Shown here: positions 42,893-51,446 of the stretch, piece by piece
How positions within the stretch are numbered: the stretch's first letter is position 1
How the letters are laid out: every line of letters begins with the position of its first letter
NCBI GenBank assembly: GCA_025360015.1
Contig: JANYCZ010000059.1
Span: 62,001-126,000 of the forward strand
Direction of reading: 5' to 3'
DNA length: 64,000 bases
Source of the DNA: Verrucomicrobiota bacterium
Lineage (GTDB): Bacteria > Verrucomicrobiota > Verrucomicrobiia > Verrucomicrobiales > Verrucomicrobiaceae
Program-made: the position numbers and the translations under genes
The notes under the pieces: model-generated
The model's input: only the letters and a program-made list of their open reading frames with translations
What the model was told of the DNA's origin: nothing
Databases searched by the model: none

Positions 42893-44422
42893 CTACACCA
42901 CCACCCCCAAAGCCGCCAGGGTCTTCAGCACAATCGGCTCTCCTGGCTGCAGCTTGTCGCGTTCCTCAAAGAGCAGGCGCGTCACTTTTTCATAACCCGG
43001 CAGTTTGCCGGTGCGGCGCTGGGCGAGGAGACGCACGTACCGGACGGCGCGGTCGATGAGCTTGTTGTTGCTGGGCTTCACGTAGGTCATGAGGTTGTCG
43101 AGGTAGCGGCCGAGACGGCCCATGACGAGCGTGGAATGAATGTTGATGAGCAGCTTGAGCAGCAGGTGCGCGTGAAATTCGTGGATGCCGGTCAGGTCGA
43201 TCCGGTGGGTCAGTCCGTCGAAGTCCCAGACCATCTCTCCGGGTCCGCCGTCGATGTGAAACAGCAGGTGCTCGGCCCCATGCGTGCGGAGTTGTCGGCG
43301 GGCCGTCAGTTGCGCGGAGAAATCATAGGACGCCAGAACCTCGACACCGGCGACGTGGCGCACGTCCGGCCATTCCAGCGTGCGCGGTTCGCGGTGCAGC
43401 AGGGCGTGCCATGCGGCATGTGCGCCCGGTTGCTCGGGCATCAGGAAATGACACCAAGAAGCCTGTGCGGCGGGATCATCCTGCTTTTCAAAAGGGACGA
43501 GGCTGAAGGTGGGCGCGCGCTCGGTGGTGTCTGTGACGACGGTGATGCCAAAACGTGCGCTGGTGTAAAAAACAAAGGCACCACGATCATACACCGCTGC
43601 CTCATGCTCGATGAATGGCACCAGAAACTGCCCGTCACAGTGAGCGACATGCCGCAGCAGTTGCAGCACTTCCCCGGGCGCGTTTTCAGGATCGTGCTGG
43701 TGCATGAATGCAAAGCCGATGGCCGCCATCAGCACAGTGCTGGCCTGCAAACGCGTGCTGCCAGAGACAGCCATGGCCCCCACCGCGAGATTCAATTTGT
43801 GGATGGCTGGATTTTCGATCACGCGCTTGGAACGCGCTGCGACTTTGACCAACTGCTCATCCGGATTGCAGTAGAGAAACCAGGGAGGATTGGTGGAAAG
43901 CTCTGCGGCGCGTTCCGTGGCACCGATGACAAACGGCGTCTCGCCGCCTTCGGTGGTGGCGATGAGCAGGTCGCCTGCGGCAAAGCCCAGTGCTTCAAGC
44001 TGCCGCGCGCCGTATTCGGGATGATCCTCGAAGGTTTCGATGGCCTTGATCAGCGCGAGATCCCCACCCGCCATAAACGCGACGATGCGATCAGGATCTG
44101 GCACGGGCAGGACACCCATGCGGCAGAACACCTCAATGCTCAGCGAGAGCCGTCCGGTGGCACCGCAGCCGCAGAGAAACACCCGGTGGCCGGCGGCCAG
44201 AGTGGCGGCAATTGCGCGGGCGAGGTCCGCCAGCGGGGCAGCCTTGGCCGCAAACTGCCGCAAAGCGTGGATATCGACCTGATGCATGAGCTTGACCGCC
44301 TCCCCCACATCAGAGCGCGCCATTTGCGAGAGAGAGGTGGTAAACGGGTGCTGCGCCTCCGTATCCAGCGCCCCGAGCTGATAATCGGTGGCTACCTTGA
44401 GAAATTCGTCGGCGGCATTCAT
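42893..44422 (-). CDS. Double-SIS-domain protein (MurQ / glucokinase-regulator-like)
   Basis: 509 residues from the ATG at 44422. The N-terminal SIS domain has HRVFLCGCGATGRLSLSIE and TTEGGETPFVIGATERA, close to N-acetylmuramic-acid-6-phosphate etherases, and SGSTRLQA fits the phosphosugar site. A second SIS-like half and a C-terminal helical part follow, giving the length of glucokinase regulatory protein rather than the about 300 residues of MurQ. It may be an etherase for cell-wall recycling or a sugar-phosphate sensor. Divergent from menF. Confidence 0.75.
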   Translation of the reverse strand: MNAADEFLKVATDYQLGALDTEAQHPFTTSLSQMARSDVGEAVKLMHQVDIHALRQFAAKAAPLADLARAIAATLAAGHRVFLCGCGATGRLSLSIEVFCRMGVLPVPDPDRIVAFMAGGDLALIKAIETFEDHPEYGARQLEALGFAAGDLLIATTEGGETPFVIGATERAAELSTNPPWFLYCNPDEQLVKVAARSKRVIENPAIHKLNLAVGAMAVSGSTRLQASTVLMAAIGFAFMHQHDPENAPGEVLQLLRHVAHCDGQFLVPFIEHEAAVYDRGAFVFYTSARFGITVVTDTTERAPTFSLVPFEKQDDPAAQASWCHFLMPEQPGAHAAWHALLHREPRTLEWPDVRHVAGVEVLASYDFSAQLTARRQLRTHGAEHLLFHIDGGPGEMVWDFDGLTHRIDLTGIHEFHAHLLLKLLINIHSTLVMGRLGRYLDNLMTYVKPSNNKLIDRAVRYVRLLAQRRTGKLPGYEKVTRLLFEERDKLQPGEPIVLKTLAALGVVV

Positions 44423-44523
44423 GGCACTAGTGATTCGACTGGCACGACGCGGCGGATGTTCACTTGTGACACTTTCCCATCTTGCACGCCGCGTGGCGCG
44501 TTTCACTATGCATGCAATATCGC

Positions 44524-45543
44524 ATGATGGAATTCGCATTGTTCAGGCTGCCCGACGGGCGGGCATGGCTGGGAGAAGGCCCTTTCACCGCGCTGGCCGC
44601 TGCGCCAGCAGCGGGGGGAGCCTTCTACATCAATGACTTCGACCTGAAAGATCCCCTGCCCTGGAAAGTGCCTGCGCGGCTGCATGAAATCACCGCCGAT
44701 AGCCTCGCTGAGACGATCCACCTCAATGGTGCGCAAAAGCCTCAGATCCAATGGGCCAAGCCTGCCACGGAGTGGTTCAAGATGGCCTTCCGCCGCATCC
44801 GCCGGGAGGTGCTGTCCAAGCGCCTGGAAAAAATGGTGCCCGTCCTCACCGAATCCGGCACCTTGACTGCGGGCGACCCCAAACGACTGCTCGATGCCGT
44901 GATGCACGCGCCTGCGAACATGTGGGGCTATGCGCATGTCAAAGACGATGGCGGCTTCCTCGGAGCCACCCCGGAACTGCTCTTCAAAGTGCAGGGTCAA
45001 AATCTGGAAACGATGGCGCTGGCTGGCACGGCGAAGCCCGGCAATCAGGATGCCTTTCTCACCGATGTGAAGGAAATCGAGGAGCATGAAATCGTGGTGC
45101 GCTATCTCGCGGAGCAACTGCAGGCTCTTGGCGTCGTCACCCGTGATGCGCGTACCCTGTGCCAGACTTCCGGCCTCGTACATTTTCAGTCCAGACTGAG
45201 CGTGAAGCTGAACGCCGTTGCTGATCCTGCGCAGCTCGTGCCACTGCTGCACCCCACACCGGCCGTCGGCTGCCTGCCACGCGATGCGGAGGGCTTGGAA
45301 AAACTGCGCGAATATCGGCAGCAGCTCAAGGTGCCGGGATTTTTCGGCGCGCCGTTTGGCTTTGCCGAAGCCGATGGCACCACGCACATCGTCGTTTCCA
45401 TTCGCGGCATCTGCTGGGAGGGGGATCAGGTGAGCCTGCCCTCCGGCTGCGGCATCGTGGGTGGCAGTGCCTTTGATCATGAATGGCGCGAGCTGCGCCT
45501 CAAGCGCGAGGCCGTGCTGCGCCTGCTGGCTCTTCAATCATGA
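44524..45543 (+). CDS. menF: Isochorismate synthase (chorismate-utilising enzyme)
   Basis: 339 residues, start taken at the ATG at 44524 (44527 and 44512 are possible). Motifs of the chorismate-binding fold: FLGATPELLFKV, ALAGTAKPG, KEIEEHEIVV, HPTPAVGCLPRDA and PFGF, SIRG, GCGIVGGS near the end. It is shorter at the N-terminus than E. coli MenF. With menD overlapping its stop, isochorismate synthase is the likely activity. Confidence 0.88.
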   Translation: MMEFALFRLPDGRAWLGEGPFTALAAAPAAGGAFYINDFDLKDPLPWKVPARLHEITADSLAETIHLNGAQKPQIQWAKPATEWFKMAFRRIRREVLSKRLEKMVPVLTESGTLTAGDPKRLLDAVMHAPANMWGYAHVKDDGGFLGATPELLFKVQGQNLETMALAGTAKPGNQDAFLTDVKEIEEHEIVVRYLAEQLQALGVVTRDARTLCQTSGLVHFQSRLSVKLNAVADPAQLVPLLHPTPAVGCLPRDAEGLEKLREYRQQLKVPGFFGAPFGFAEADGTTHIVVSIRGICWEGDQVSLPSGCGIVGGSAFDHEWRELRLKREAVLRLLALQS

Positions 45544-47072
45544 CGCAGGCCCAGCTCATACAACAAACCCTGCACACGCTCGCCTACCTGGGTGTGAGGG
45601 AGGTGTGCGTGGCCGCCGGTGCGCGCAATGCGCCGCTGGTGTCCGCACTGCTGGCCAGCAGCGGCGTGAAAATCTGGAATTTCTTTGAAGAACGCAGCGC
45701 CGCCTTCTTTGCGCTGGGCCGCATCATGGCCGACCGCCAGCCGGTGGCCGTGCTGACGACTTCCGGCACGGCGGCGGCAGAGCTGCTGCCTGCCACCATC
45801 GAGGCGCATTACCAAAATCTGCCGCTCGTGCTGGTGACGGCAGACCGTCCGAAAAGCTACCGTGGCAGCGGCGCACCGCAGGCCATTGAACAGGCGGGGT
45901 TGTTTGGCGTTTACGCGACCATCGTGGGAGACTGGGATGCGGCAGACGAATCTCACGACGGACACTGCTCGGACGGGCCGATGCATCTCAACGTCTGCCT
46001 GGATGAACCGCTGGAAACGAACGTCGGCGGCATTGATTTCACCACCGCCCCGCCACCGCCCACCTACGAGGAAGGACAACCCGGCTCCCTGCAATGCGAT
46101 CTGGTGCTGGCGGCGGGCATGCACCCTGAAGACGCCGCCGAGGCAGCCGTCCTGCTGGCCCAACTGGGCGCGCCCATCGTGGCTGAAGCCACGGCCAATC
46201 TGCATGGCTTTCCTGAACTGCAGCCTCTGCTGATTCCCGGTGGCGAGCAGGCCTTGCAGTCTGCACGCCCCGCGCATGTGCTGCGGATCGGCGCAGTGCC
46301 GTCATGGCGCTGGTGGCGTGATCTGGAGACGCTGCCGAAAGTCAAAGTCACCCACATCACCCGCAGCGGCTTCAGCGGACTCGCGCGGAAGGAGAATGTC
46401 GAAACTCTTGCCTGGGAGAACATTCGCAGCACGCAGTTTGCCCGTGTGGACCCTCCTTGCGGCATCCTGCGCTTTGAGCCCGAATTTGACAAGTTTCCTG
46501 ACTCCGAGCCGGCGTGGGTGCGCAAAATCACGAACGCCATTCCGGCGGGTTCGCGGGTGTTTCTGGGCAACAGCCTGCCCATTCGCGAGTTCAATCTGGC
46601 GCTGCAGACGACGAAGCCCGGAGTGGAGTTCTTTGCCAATCGTGGTGCCAATGGCATCGACGGTCTCATTTCAACCTTCCTCGGCACCAGCGCAGCGCAT
46701 GCCGGCGAGTGCTGGCTCATCCTCGGGGACCTGAGCGCGCTGTATGATCTCGCGGCCCCATGGGTCATTGCGCAGATGGAGCACCCGCGCCTGCGCATCG
46801 TGGTCATCAACAACGGCGGCGGCAAGATCTTCTCCCGCGTAGCCAGCATGCGCGCCCTGCCTGAGGCTGCGCGCAACGTCATCGAAAACCGTCACTCGAT
46901 GAGCTTTGAACCCTGGGCGGAGCTGTGGGGCATGGAGTATCTCCACACCGATGATGAGAATGATCTCGGTGATCTGCTGCCCATGCCGATGGTGATCGAA
47001 ATCCGCCCCGACCCCATGCAAACGGAGGCGTTCTGGAAAGACTGGCAGCGCCCGGTGATCAGGCCACGATGA
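45540..47072 (+). CDS. menD: SEPHCHC synthase (2-succinyl-5-enolpyruvyl-6-hydroxy-3-cyclohexene-1-carboxylate synthase)
   Basis: 510 residues, ATG overlapping the menF stop (ATGA). A thiamine-diphosphate enzyme: the Glu-containing start FEERSAAFFALG, TTSGTAAAELLPA, TADRP and the cofactor motif GDLSALYD with INNGGGKIF. It joins isochorismate and 2-oxoglutarate in menaquinone synthesis. The frame ends where GC-rich repeats begin. Confidence 0.93.
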   Translation: MTQAQLIQQTLHTLAYLGVREVCVAAGARNAPLVSALLASSGVKIWNFFEERSAAFFALGRIMADRQPVAVLTTSGTAAAELLPATIEAHYQNLPLVLVTADRPKSYRGSGAPQAIEQAGLFGVYATIVGDWDAADESHDGHCSDGPMHLNVCLDEPLETNVGGIDFTTAPPPPTYEEGQPGSLQCDLVLAAGMHPEDAAEAAVLLAQLGAPIVAEATANLHGFPELQPLLIPGGEQALQSARPAHVLRIGAVPSWRWWRDLETLPKVKVTHITRSGFSGLARKENVETLAWENIRSTQFARVDPPCGILRFEPEFDKFPDSEPAWVRKITNAIPAGSRVFLGNSLPIREFNLALQTTKPGVEFFANRGANGIDGLISTFLGTSAAHAGECWLILGDLSALYDLAAPWVIAQMEHPRLRIVVINNGGGKIFSRVASMRALPEAARNVIENRHSMSFEPWAELWGMEYLHTDDENDLGDLLPMPMVIEIRPDPMQTEAFWKDWQRPVIRPR

Positions 47073-47405
47073 GCGCAGCGGCTGGACGATGCAGGCTTGC
47101 GCCGCGGCTTGGCGCAATGCGAGCGCGCCAGCGTCTTGGAGTGCGTGCGGCAAGCCTGGGCGCGACGCCGCTTTCGCAGGCTGGACAGCAGGCTGAGTTC
47201 AAAGAAAGCTCTTCATCTCGCGAAAGCGGATACCACTCTCGCAGGCCGCGCGGCAGCGCTGAGTTCGAAGAACACACCGCACCTCGCGAAAGCGGTGCCG
47301 CCGATGCAGGCGGCGCCGTGCATCTCTGTCACCGCACTCCACGGCGCTGTCGCGCACTCGCAAGCACCAGAGCCCACGTGGCCGCGCTTGCTTGGCGGCC
47401 GGTGA
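47073..47405. repeat. Intergenic array of GC-rich dispersed inverted repeats
   Basis: 333 bases without a gene. It shares blocks with 22585-22740: GGCAAGCCTGGGCGCGA, CGCGAAAGCGGTGC, GCCGATGCAGGC, CGCCGTGCATCTCTG, CACCGCACTCCACG. One block occurs also in inverted orientation (GCGCGCCAGCGTCTTGGAGT), so large hairpins are possible. The words AGTTC..AAGAA and CTCGCGAAAGCGG repeat within the array. Confidence 0.78.
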
Positions 47406-48041
47406 TCAGGCCACGATGAAATCGCGGAAGGCGGTGATGATCACCACCACGGAGCAGGCCCCGGCATCCGGGAAGCCAATGCAGCCTTCGCCGAGAGTCT
47501 TGGCCCGGCCAAACTTGGCCACCATGGCTTTGCTGGCTTCCGTGCCTGCTTCGGCGGCGGCGGTCACAGCGGTGATGGCATCGGGCAATGACTGAGTGGC
47601 GACTTCCGCCGCCTTGGTGGCCGCAGGCTCCATGGCATCCACGCAGGTCTTGTCGCCGATGGCGGCACCGCCGCGCTGCTTCACGCCATCCACACCTGCT
47701 TGAAGGAAGGCAGCCAGTCCGGCGGCATCAAACGTTTCCTTGCCATTGAGCGCCTTGCCGCCATTGCGGAAGAAGGTGCCAAAGATCGCGCCGCTCGCGC
47801 CGCCCATGCTGCTCATCATCGCCATGCCCACGGTGGAGAAGGCTTTTTCAATGCTTTCGACCTCGCCCGCATTGAGTTTTTCCGTGGCGGCACGCATGCC
47901 GCGCTCCATGCCCATGCCGTGGTCACCGTCTCCGAGATCACGATCCGCCTGGGACAGCATCGGCTCGGCAGCGATGATGCGCTCGCAGGCGAGCAGGAGC
48001 ATGGCTTTGACTTCGTCTTTGGAAAGGTTGGCTTTGGGCAT
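47406..48041 (-). CDS. dhaL: Dihydroxyacetone kinase subunit L
   Basis: 211 residues. The nucleotide-binding barrel has the metal-site motif DLGDGDHGMGMERG, the helix FRNGGKAL and the late TKAAEVATQSLPDA region, as in DhaL. It carries ADP/ATP and passes phosphate to the substrate bound to DhaK. It is the last gene of dhaK - cyclic-nucleotide-binding gene - dhaL on the minus strand. Confidence 0.92.
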   Translation of the reverse strand: MPKANLSKDEVKAMLLLACERIIAAEPMLSQADRDLGDGDHGMGMERGMRAATEKLNAGEVESIEKAFSTVGMAMMSSMGGASGAIFGTFFRNGGKALNGKETFDAAGLAAFLQAGVDGVKQRGGAAIGDKTCVDAMEPAATKAAEVATQSLPDAITAVTAAAEAGTEASKAMVAKFGRAKTLGEGCIGFPDAGACSVVVIITAFRDFIVA

Positions 48042-48103
48042 GGGACCGCGATTGTTGGCGCGCTGGCGGGGAAGTCAAATGCGAAGCCTGCGGGACCGGG
48101 TGC

Positions 48104-48466
48104 CTACCCCTCCGCGCGTTGGTCTGCGCGGCGCAGGCGATCAGCCATGCCTTTCATGACGTGCAGGGCGAACTGCGGCATCTCATCGACCAGGACCAGG
48201 AAGTGGTGGCGGTTCACGGGGAGCAGCCTGCAATCGGTGCGGGCAATGGCATCGGCGGTGCGCTCGGAGTCTTCGATGAGGGAGATTTCGCCAAAGAATC
48301 CCTCGGGGCCGACGGTTTCCACGATGACGCCGTGGATCAGGATGTCCACTTCGCCGCTTTCCACCACAAACATCTCCCCTGATTCGTCGCCTGCGTTGAA
48401 GATGGGCGTTCCTTGCGGAACGGCCCGCACGTTGGCGGGGCTGGCAAAGATTTCGGGGAGTTTCAT
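48104..48466 (-). CDS. Stand-alone cyclic-nucleotide-binding domain protein
   Basis: 120 residues, essentially one Crp/PKA-type cNMP-binding beta roll: GTPIFNAGDESGEMFVVESGEVDILI, then the phosphate-binding cassette FFGEISLIEDSERTADAIA. The Arg expected to contact the cyclic phosphate is present in that cassette (SERTA). No DNA-binding or other output domain is attached. It lies 15 bases after dhaK and 62 before dhaL, so it probably acts on, or is coexpressed with, the kinase. Confidence 0.88.
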   Translation of the reverse strand: MKLPEIFASPANVRAVPQGTPIFNAGDESGEMFVVESGEVDILIHGVIVETVGPEGFFGEISLIEDSERTADAIARTDCRLLPVNRHHFLVLVDEMPQFALHVMKGMADRLRRADQRAEG

Positions 48467-48481
48467 GGAATGGGGTCTGTT

Positions 48482-49495
48482 TTAGAGCTTGGTGTAGCCG
48501 ACACTTTCGCAGGGCATGTCCCAGAGTTTTTTCAGTTCGGCATCCAGCTTGGTGATGCTGAAGCTCACGCCAGCCATCTCCTGGCAGGTGACGATGTTAT
48601 CGACGATGGTCTGGTGAATCTTGATGCCGCGCGCATCGAGAATGGGCTTCGCGCCGCGCAGCAGGATGAGCAGCTCCATCATGTGGGTGGCACCGAGGCT
48701 GTTGACGAAAAACACGATTTCATCTCCGGCAGCGAGCGGCAGATCATCCGCAAAGAGCAGCTCCAGCATCTTGGCCGCCAGTTCATCCGCTGTGCACATG
48801 GGGATGAGTCCCACGCCCTTTTCACCGTGGATGCCCATGCCGAGGCCGATGACGTCATCCGCCAGCTCAAAGGTGGGCTTGCCGGTGGCGGGAATGCTGC
48901 CGGACTTGGTGGAGACGCCGACGGTGCGCGTGTGGTCGCAGGCTTTTTGCGCGATGCGGGCGAGTTCCTCCAGCGAATCCACCGTCTGCGCAGCGGCACC
49001 GGCGATCTTGGTGATGGGCACCAAGCCCGCGACGCCACGGCGATTGTGCTTCATGTCCGGAGGCGCGGAGCAGACGTCGTCGGCGATGATGACGGTTTTC
49101 ACGGTGATGCCTTCTTCCTCAGCGAGTTCCGCGCCAATGTCGAAGTTCATCACATCCCCGGCGTAGTTGCCGTAGAGGAAGAGCACGCCTTTGCCACGGT
49201 TCACCGCCTGGGCTGCTTCCAAAACAATGTCCGGCGGCGGTGCGGCGAAGATCTCACCCACGGCGGCACCATCGGCCATGCCTTTGCCGACGAGGCCGTG
49301 ATAGATCGGCTCATGCCCTGCCCCGCCGCCGACGAGCAGCGCGGGAGCGTTAGGACGCAGATCATTCATCACGATGGAGCGCGTGCCGACACGCCGGGCC
49401 TTGCCATCGTAAGCGAGCACGAGTCCTTCAAAGAGTTCGTCGGCGCACTTCAGCGGGTTGTTGATGATCTTCTTGGCAGGGTTGGCTTGGCTCAT
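48482..49495 (-). CDS. dhaK: Dihydroxyacetone kinase subunit K
   Basis: 337 residues from the ATG at 49495; upstream codons of the frame have no family similarity. The substrate-binding fold has LLVGGGAGHEPIYHGLVGKG, GNYAGDVMNFD, and the active-site His in GLGMGIHGEKG, to which the ketose is bound covalently. Typical lengths are 330-360. It may act on dihydroxyacetone or another ketose. There is no dhaM, so the phosphate donor cannot be read from the locus: ATP directly, or the PTS through enzyme I elsewhere. Confidence 0.92.
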   Translation of the reverse strand: MSQANPAKKIINNPLKCADELFEGLVLAYDGKARRVGTRSIVMNDLRPNAPALLVGGGAGHEPIYHGLVGKGMADGAAVGEIFAAPPPDIVLEAAQAVNRGKGVLFLYGNYAGDVMNFDIGAELAEEEGITVKTVIIADDVCSAPPDMKHNRRGVAGLVPITKIAGAAAQTVDSLEELARIAQKACDHTRTVGVSTKSGSIPATGKPTFELADDVIGLGMGIHGEKGVGLIPMCTADELAAKMLELLFADDLPLAAGDEIVFFVNSLGATHMMELLILLRGAKPILDARGIKIHQTIVDNIVTCQEMAGVSFSITKLDAELKKLWDMPCESVGYTKL

Positions 49496-49584
49496 GGTCT
49501 GGGTCGTCTGGGTTGGAAAGGAGACGCCAGTTTTACGGCGTGCACCGAGGCTGTCAAAGCCGATTGCCACCTGCCACGGCCGAC

Positions 49585-50190
49585 TCAGTGGGAACCATGA
49601 CCGGCCAGCAGCACCAGACGCGCCACGATCCACCAGCCCAGCGCCAGCAGCAAAAACGTCATGCCCTTGCGTACATTGTGCAGCTTGGCCTCCAGCACGA
49701 GGGCCTTGGAGTGGATCTGCCCCAGCACGGAGCGCTTGACCCCGTCATTCGACTGCTTGCAGAACAAGTCCGCGTATTCCTCGCCGGGAATCAAGGCGAT
49801 CTGGCCCGAGAAATAGAGATTGGGATGATGGTTTTCCCCGCCGCTTTTTTTCACGGCGCGTGGGAAGGCGGCGGCAATGGCGCGCCCAAAGGCAAAGCAC
49901 ATGCAGATGATGAAGAGCAGGTAAAACAGCACGGCCATGCTTTCAAACCACCGCATGTCCGCCACCTCCGGTGTCTTCACTCCGGTGCCCATGTTCACGA
50001 TCATGGCCATCAAAACCGCCGAGGTGCTCAGGGTGAGCTGCGCCTTCATGTCCGCCCGGTTGATCTGCTGCTCCACGTCCTGGTAGAGCATGTAGATCAA
50101 ACGTGTGACATCCACCTGCGTGTCCTGCACCAGTGCGGTCACAGTGCCGAGAAGATTGCCTGCGGAAGTAGAAGAGGTGGCTGGCTGCAT
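49585..50190 (-). CDS. Membrane protein of the PycTM (DUF5706) type
   Basis: 201 residues with three hydrophobic helices (about 50-66, 84-108 and 176-196). The start QQINRADMKAQLTLS, the middle helix ending FPRAV, the LYFSGQIA and EEYADLF motifs, and the last helical QIHSKALVLEAKLHNVRKG follow the PycTM/DUF5706 family, whose named members are the membrane effectors of Pycsar anti-phage defence, switched on by cyclic UMP or CMP. No nucleotide cyclase is adjacent. A cNMP-binding gene is 1.1 kb downstream. The call is by pattern memory only. Confidence 0.65.
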   Translation of the reverse strand: MQPATSSTSAGNLLGTVTALVQDTQVDVTRLIYMLYQDVEQQINRADMKAQLTLSTSAVLMAMIVNMGTGVKTPEVADMRWFESMAVLFYLLFIICMCFAFGRAIAAAFPRAVKKSGGENHHPNLYFSGQIALIPGEEYADLFCKQSNDGVKRSVLGQIHSKALVLEAKLHNVRKGMTFLLLALGWWIVARLVLLAGHGSH

Positions 50191-50274
50191 GGGGAGGGGC
50201 TCTCTACTTTAATAAGCACCCGCACACCAGAGGCAAGACGGAGGCACGAACCTGACAAAATCGTCACTTAACGT

Positions 50275-50805
50275 TTATCGCCCCACCATGGAACTGTCCG
50301 GCATCTGGAAGGCATTTTCGATGACGTTGACGCGCGGCAGTTCGCCCTGGGTGAGGATGACTTCGGCGATGTCGAAGCGAAATTTGATGCGCGGGTTGCC
50401 CAGCAGACGCAGCCAGTCCATGGCACCGCGTTGAATAAGGCGCTGCTTGTCAGGCCCCACTGCATCGGCAGGGCGGCCAAAGGCGGTGCTGGTGCGGGAC
50501 TTGACCTCCACAAAGGTGAGCACATCGCGATGGCGCGCGACGATGTCCACCTCCCCGCGATTGCCTCCGCGATAATTCCGATACAGCACCTTGCGGCCAT
50601 GCGCGGCCAGCCAGCGTGCGGCGATGAGTTCGCCCATGTCCCCCACTTCCTTGCTGCTCATCTTGCGTCCTGCCAGACGACGTTGAAACAAAGCCAGCGG
50701 CTTGGCCCGCAGCCAGAGCGCCGCTTTGCGCACCCGCACGTTTCCTGTAACCCGCCGCCGCAACCAGCGCCACAGACTTCGGGGCCGGGAGATGCGACGT
50801 TTCAT
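50275..50805 (-). CDS. yraN: YraN / UPF0102 family putative endonuclease
   Basis: 176 residues, with a basic N-terminal extension of about 48 residues before the usual family start (KEVGDMGELIAARWL). GNRGEVDIVARHRDVLTFVEVKSR contains the PD-(D/E)XK-like residues (Glu, Asp, Glu-x-Lys). Relatives lie next to rnhB as here, with a 4-base overlap. No substrate is established. Confidence 0.9.
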   Translation of the reverse strand: MKRRISRPRSLWRWLRRRVTGNVRVRKAALWLRAKPLALFQRRLAGRKMSSKEVGDMGELIAARWLAAHGRKVLYRNYRGGNRGEVDIVARHRDVLTFVEVKSRTSTAFGRPADAVGPDKQRLIQRGAMDWLRLLGNPRIKFRFDIAEVILTQGELPRVNVIENAFQMPDSSMVGR

Positions 50806-51419
50806 GCCAGGTCGAGTTCGAGCTGGGCCACTGGCGCGAAACTGCGCCGATGATGCGGACAGGGACCATGCTGCCTCAGGGCCGCCAGGTGCGCCGGAGT
50901 GCCATAGCCTTTGTGCGTCTCAAAACCATACTCAGGATGCAGCCGCGCCATGGCCACCATGAGGCGGTCCCGTGTGACCTTCGCAATGATGCTGGCCGCC
51001 GCGATGGAGTAGCTAAGGCTGTCTCCCTGGACCAAGGCGAGGTGATGCAGCGGAAAACGTTTCACTCGCAGCCCGTCGATGAGGGCTGCATCTGGCACCG
51101 GACTCAACCCCATGACAGCACTCCTCATGCCCTTCCACGTTGCTTGCAGGATATTGATGCGGTCGATCTCGCGGGGTTCAATGCTCACGCAATGCCAGCG
51201 AATGCGCACGTCACCGGTGATCTCTTTATAAAGACGTTCACGCTTCACCTCGCTGAGCTGCTTGGAATCGTTCAGCACAGGATGCTCAAAATCATCCGGC
51301 AGCACCACCGCCGCCACACAGACCGGGCCGGCGAGAGGGCCACGGCCCGCTTCATCAATACCGGCCACGATGCGGAAGCCCGCAGCACGCAGCGTGTTTT
51401 CGTGGTGGATGGTCGGCAT
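50802..51419 (-). CDS. rnhB: Ribonuclease HII
   Basis: 205 residues from the ATG at 51419 (an in-frame alternative 7 codons upstream is less likely). The start GIDEAGRGPLAGPV gives the first catalytic acidic residues; NDSKQLSE and the late SIIAKVTRDRLM with YGFETHKGYGT complete the family pattern. It cuts RNA in RNA-DNA hybrids and at embedded ribonucleotides. It overlaps yraN. Confidence 0.96.
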   Translation of the reverse strand: MPTIHHENTLRAAGFRIVAGIDEAGRGPLAGPVCVAAVVLPDDFEHPVLNDSKQLSEVKRERLYKEITGDVRIRWHCVSIEPREIDRINILQATWKGMRSAVMGLSPVPDAALIDGLRVKRFPLHHLALVQGDSLSYSIAAASIIAKVTRDRLMVAMARLHPEYGFETHKGYGTPAHLAALRQHGPCPHHRRSFAPVAQLELDLA

Positions 51420-51446
51420 GATGGAAAAACAAAGAACCAAAAAGAA

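Noticed and set aside
47059-47277. Minus-strand frame of 72 codons in the 47 kb repeat array
   Set aside because: It is composed entirely of dispersed repeat sequence; similar peptides appear at 22.6 kb.
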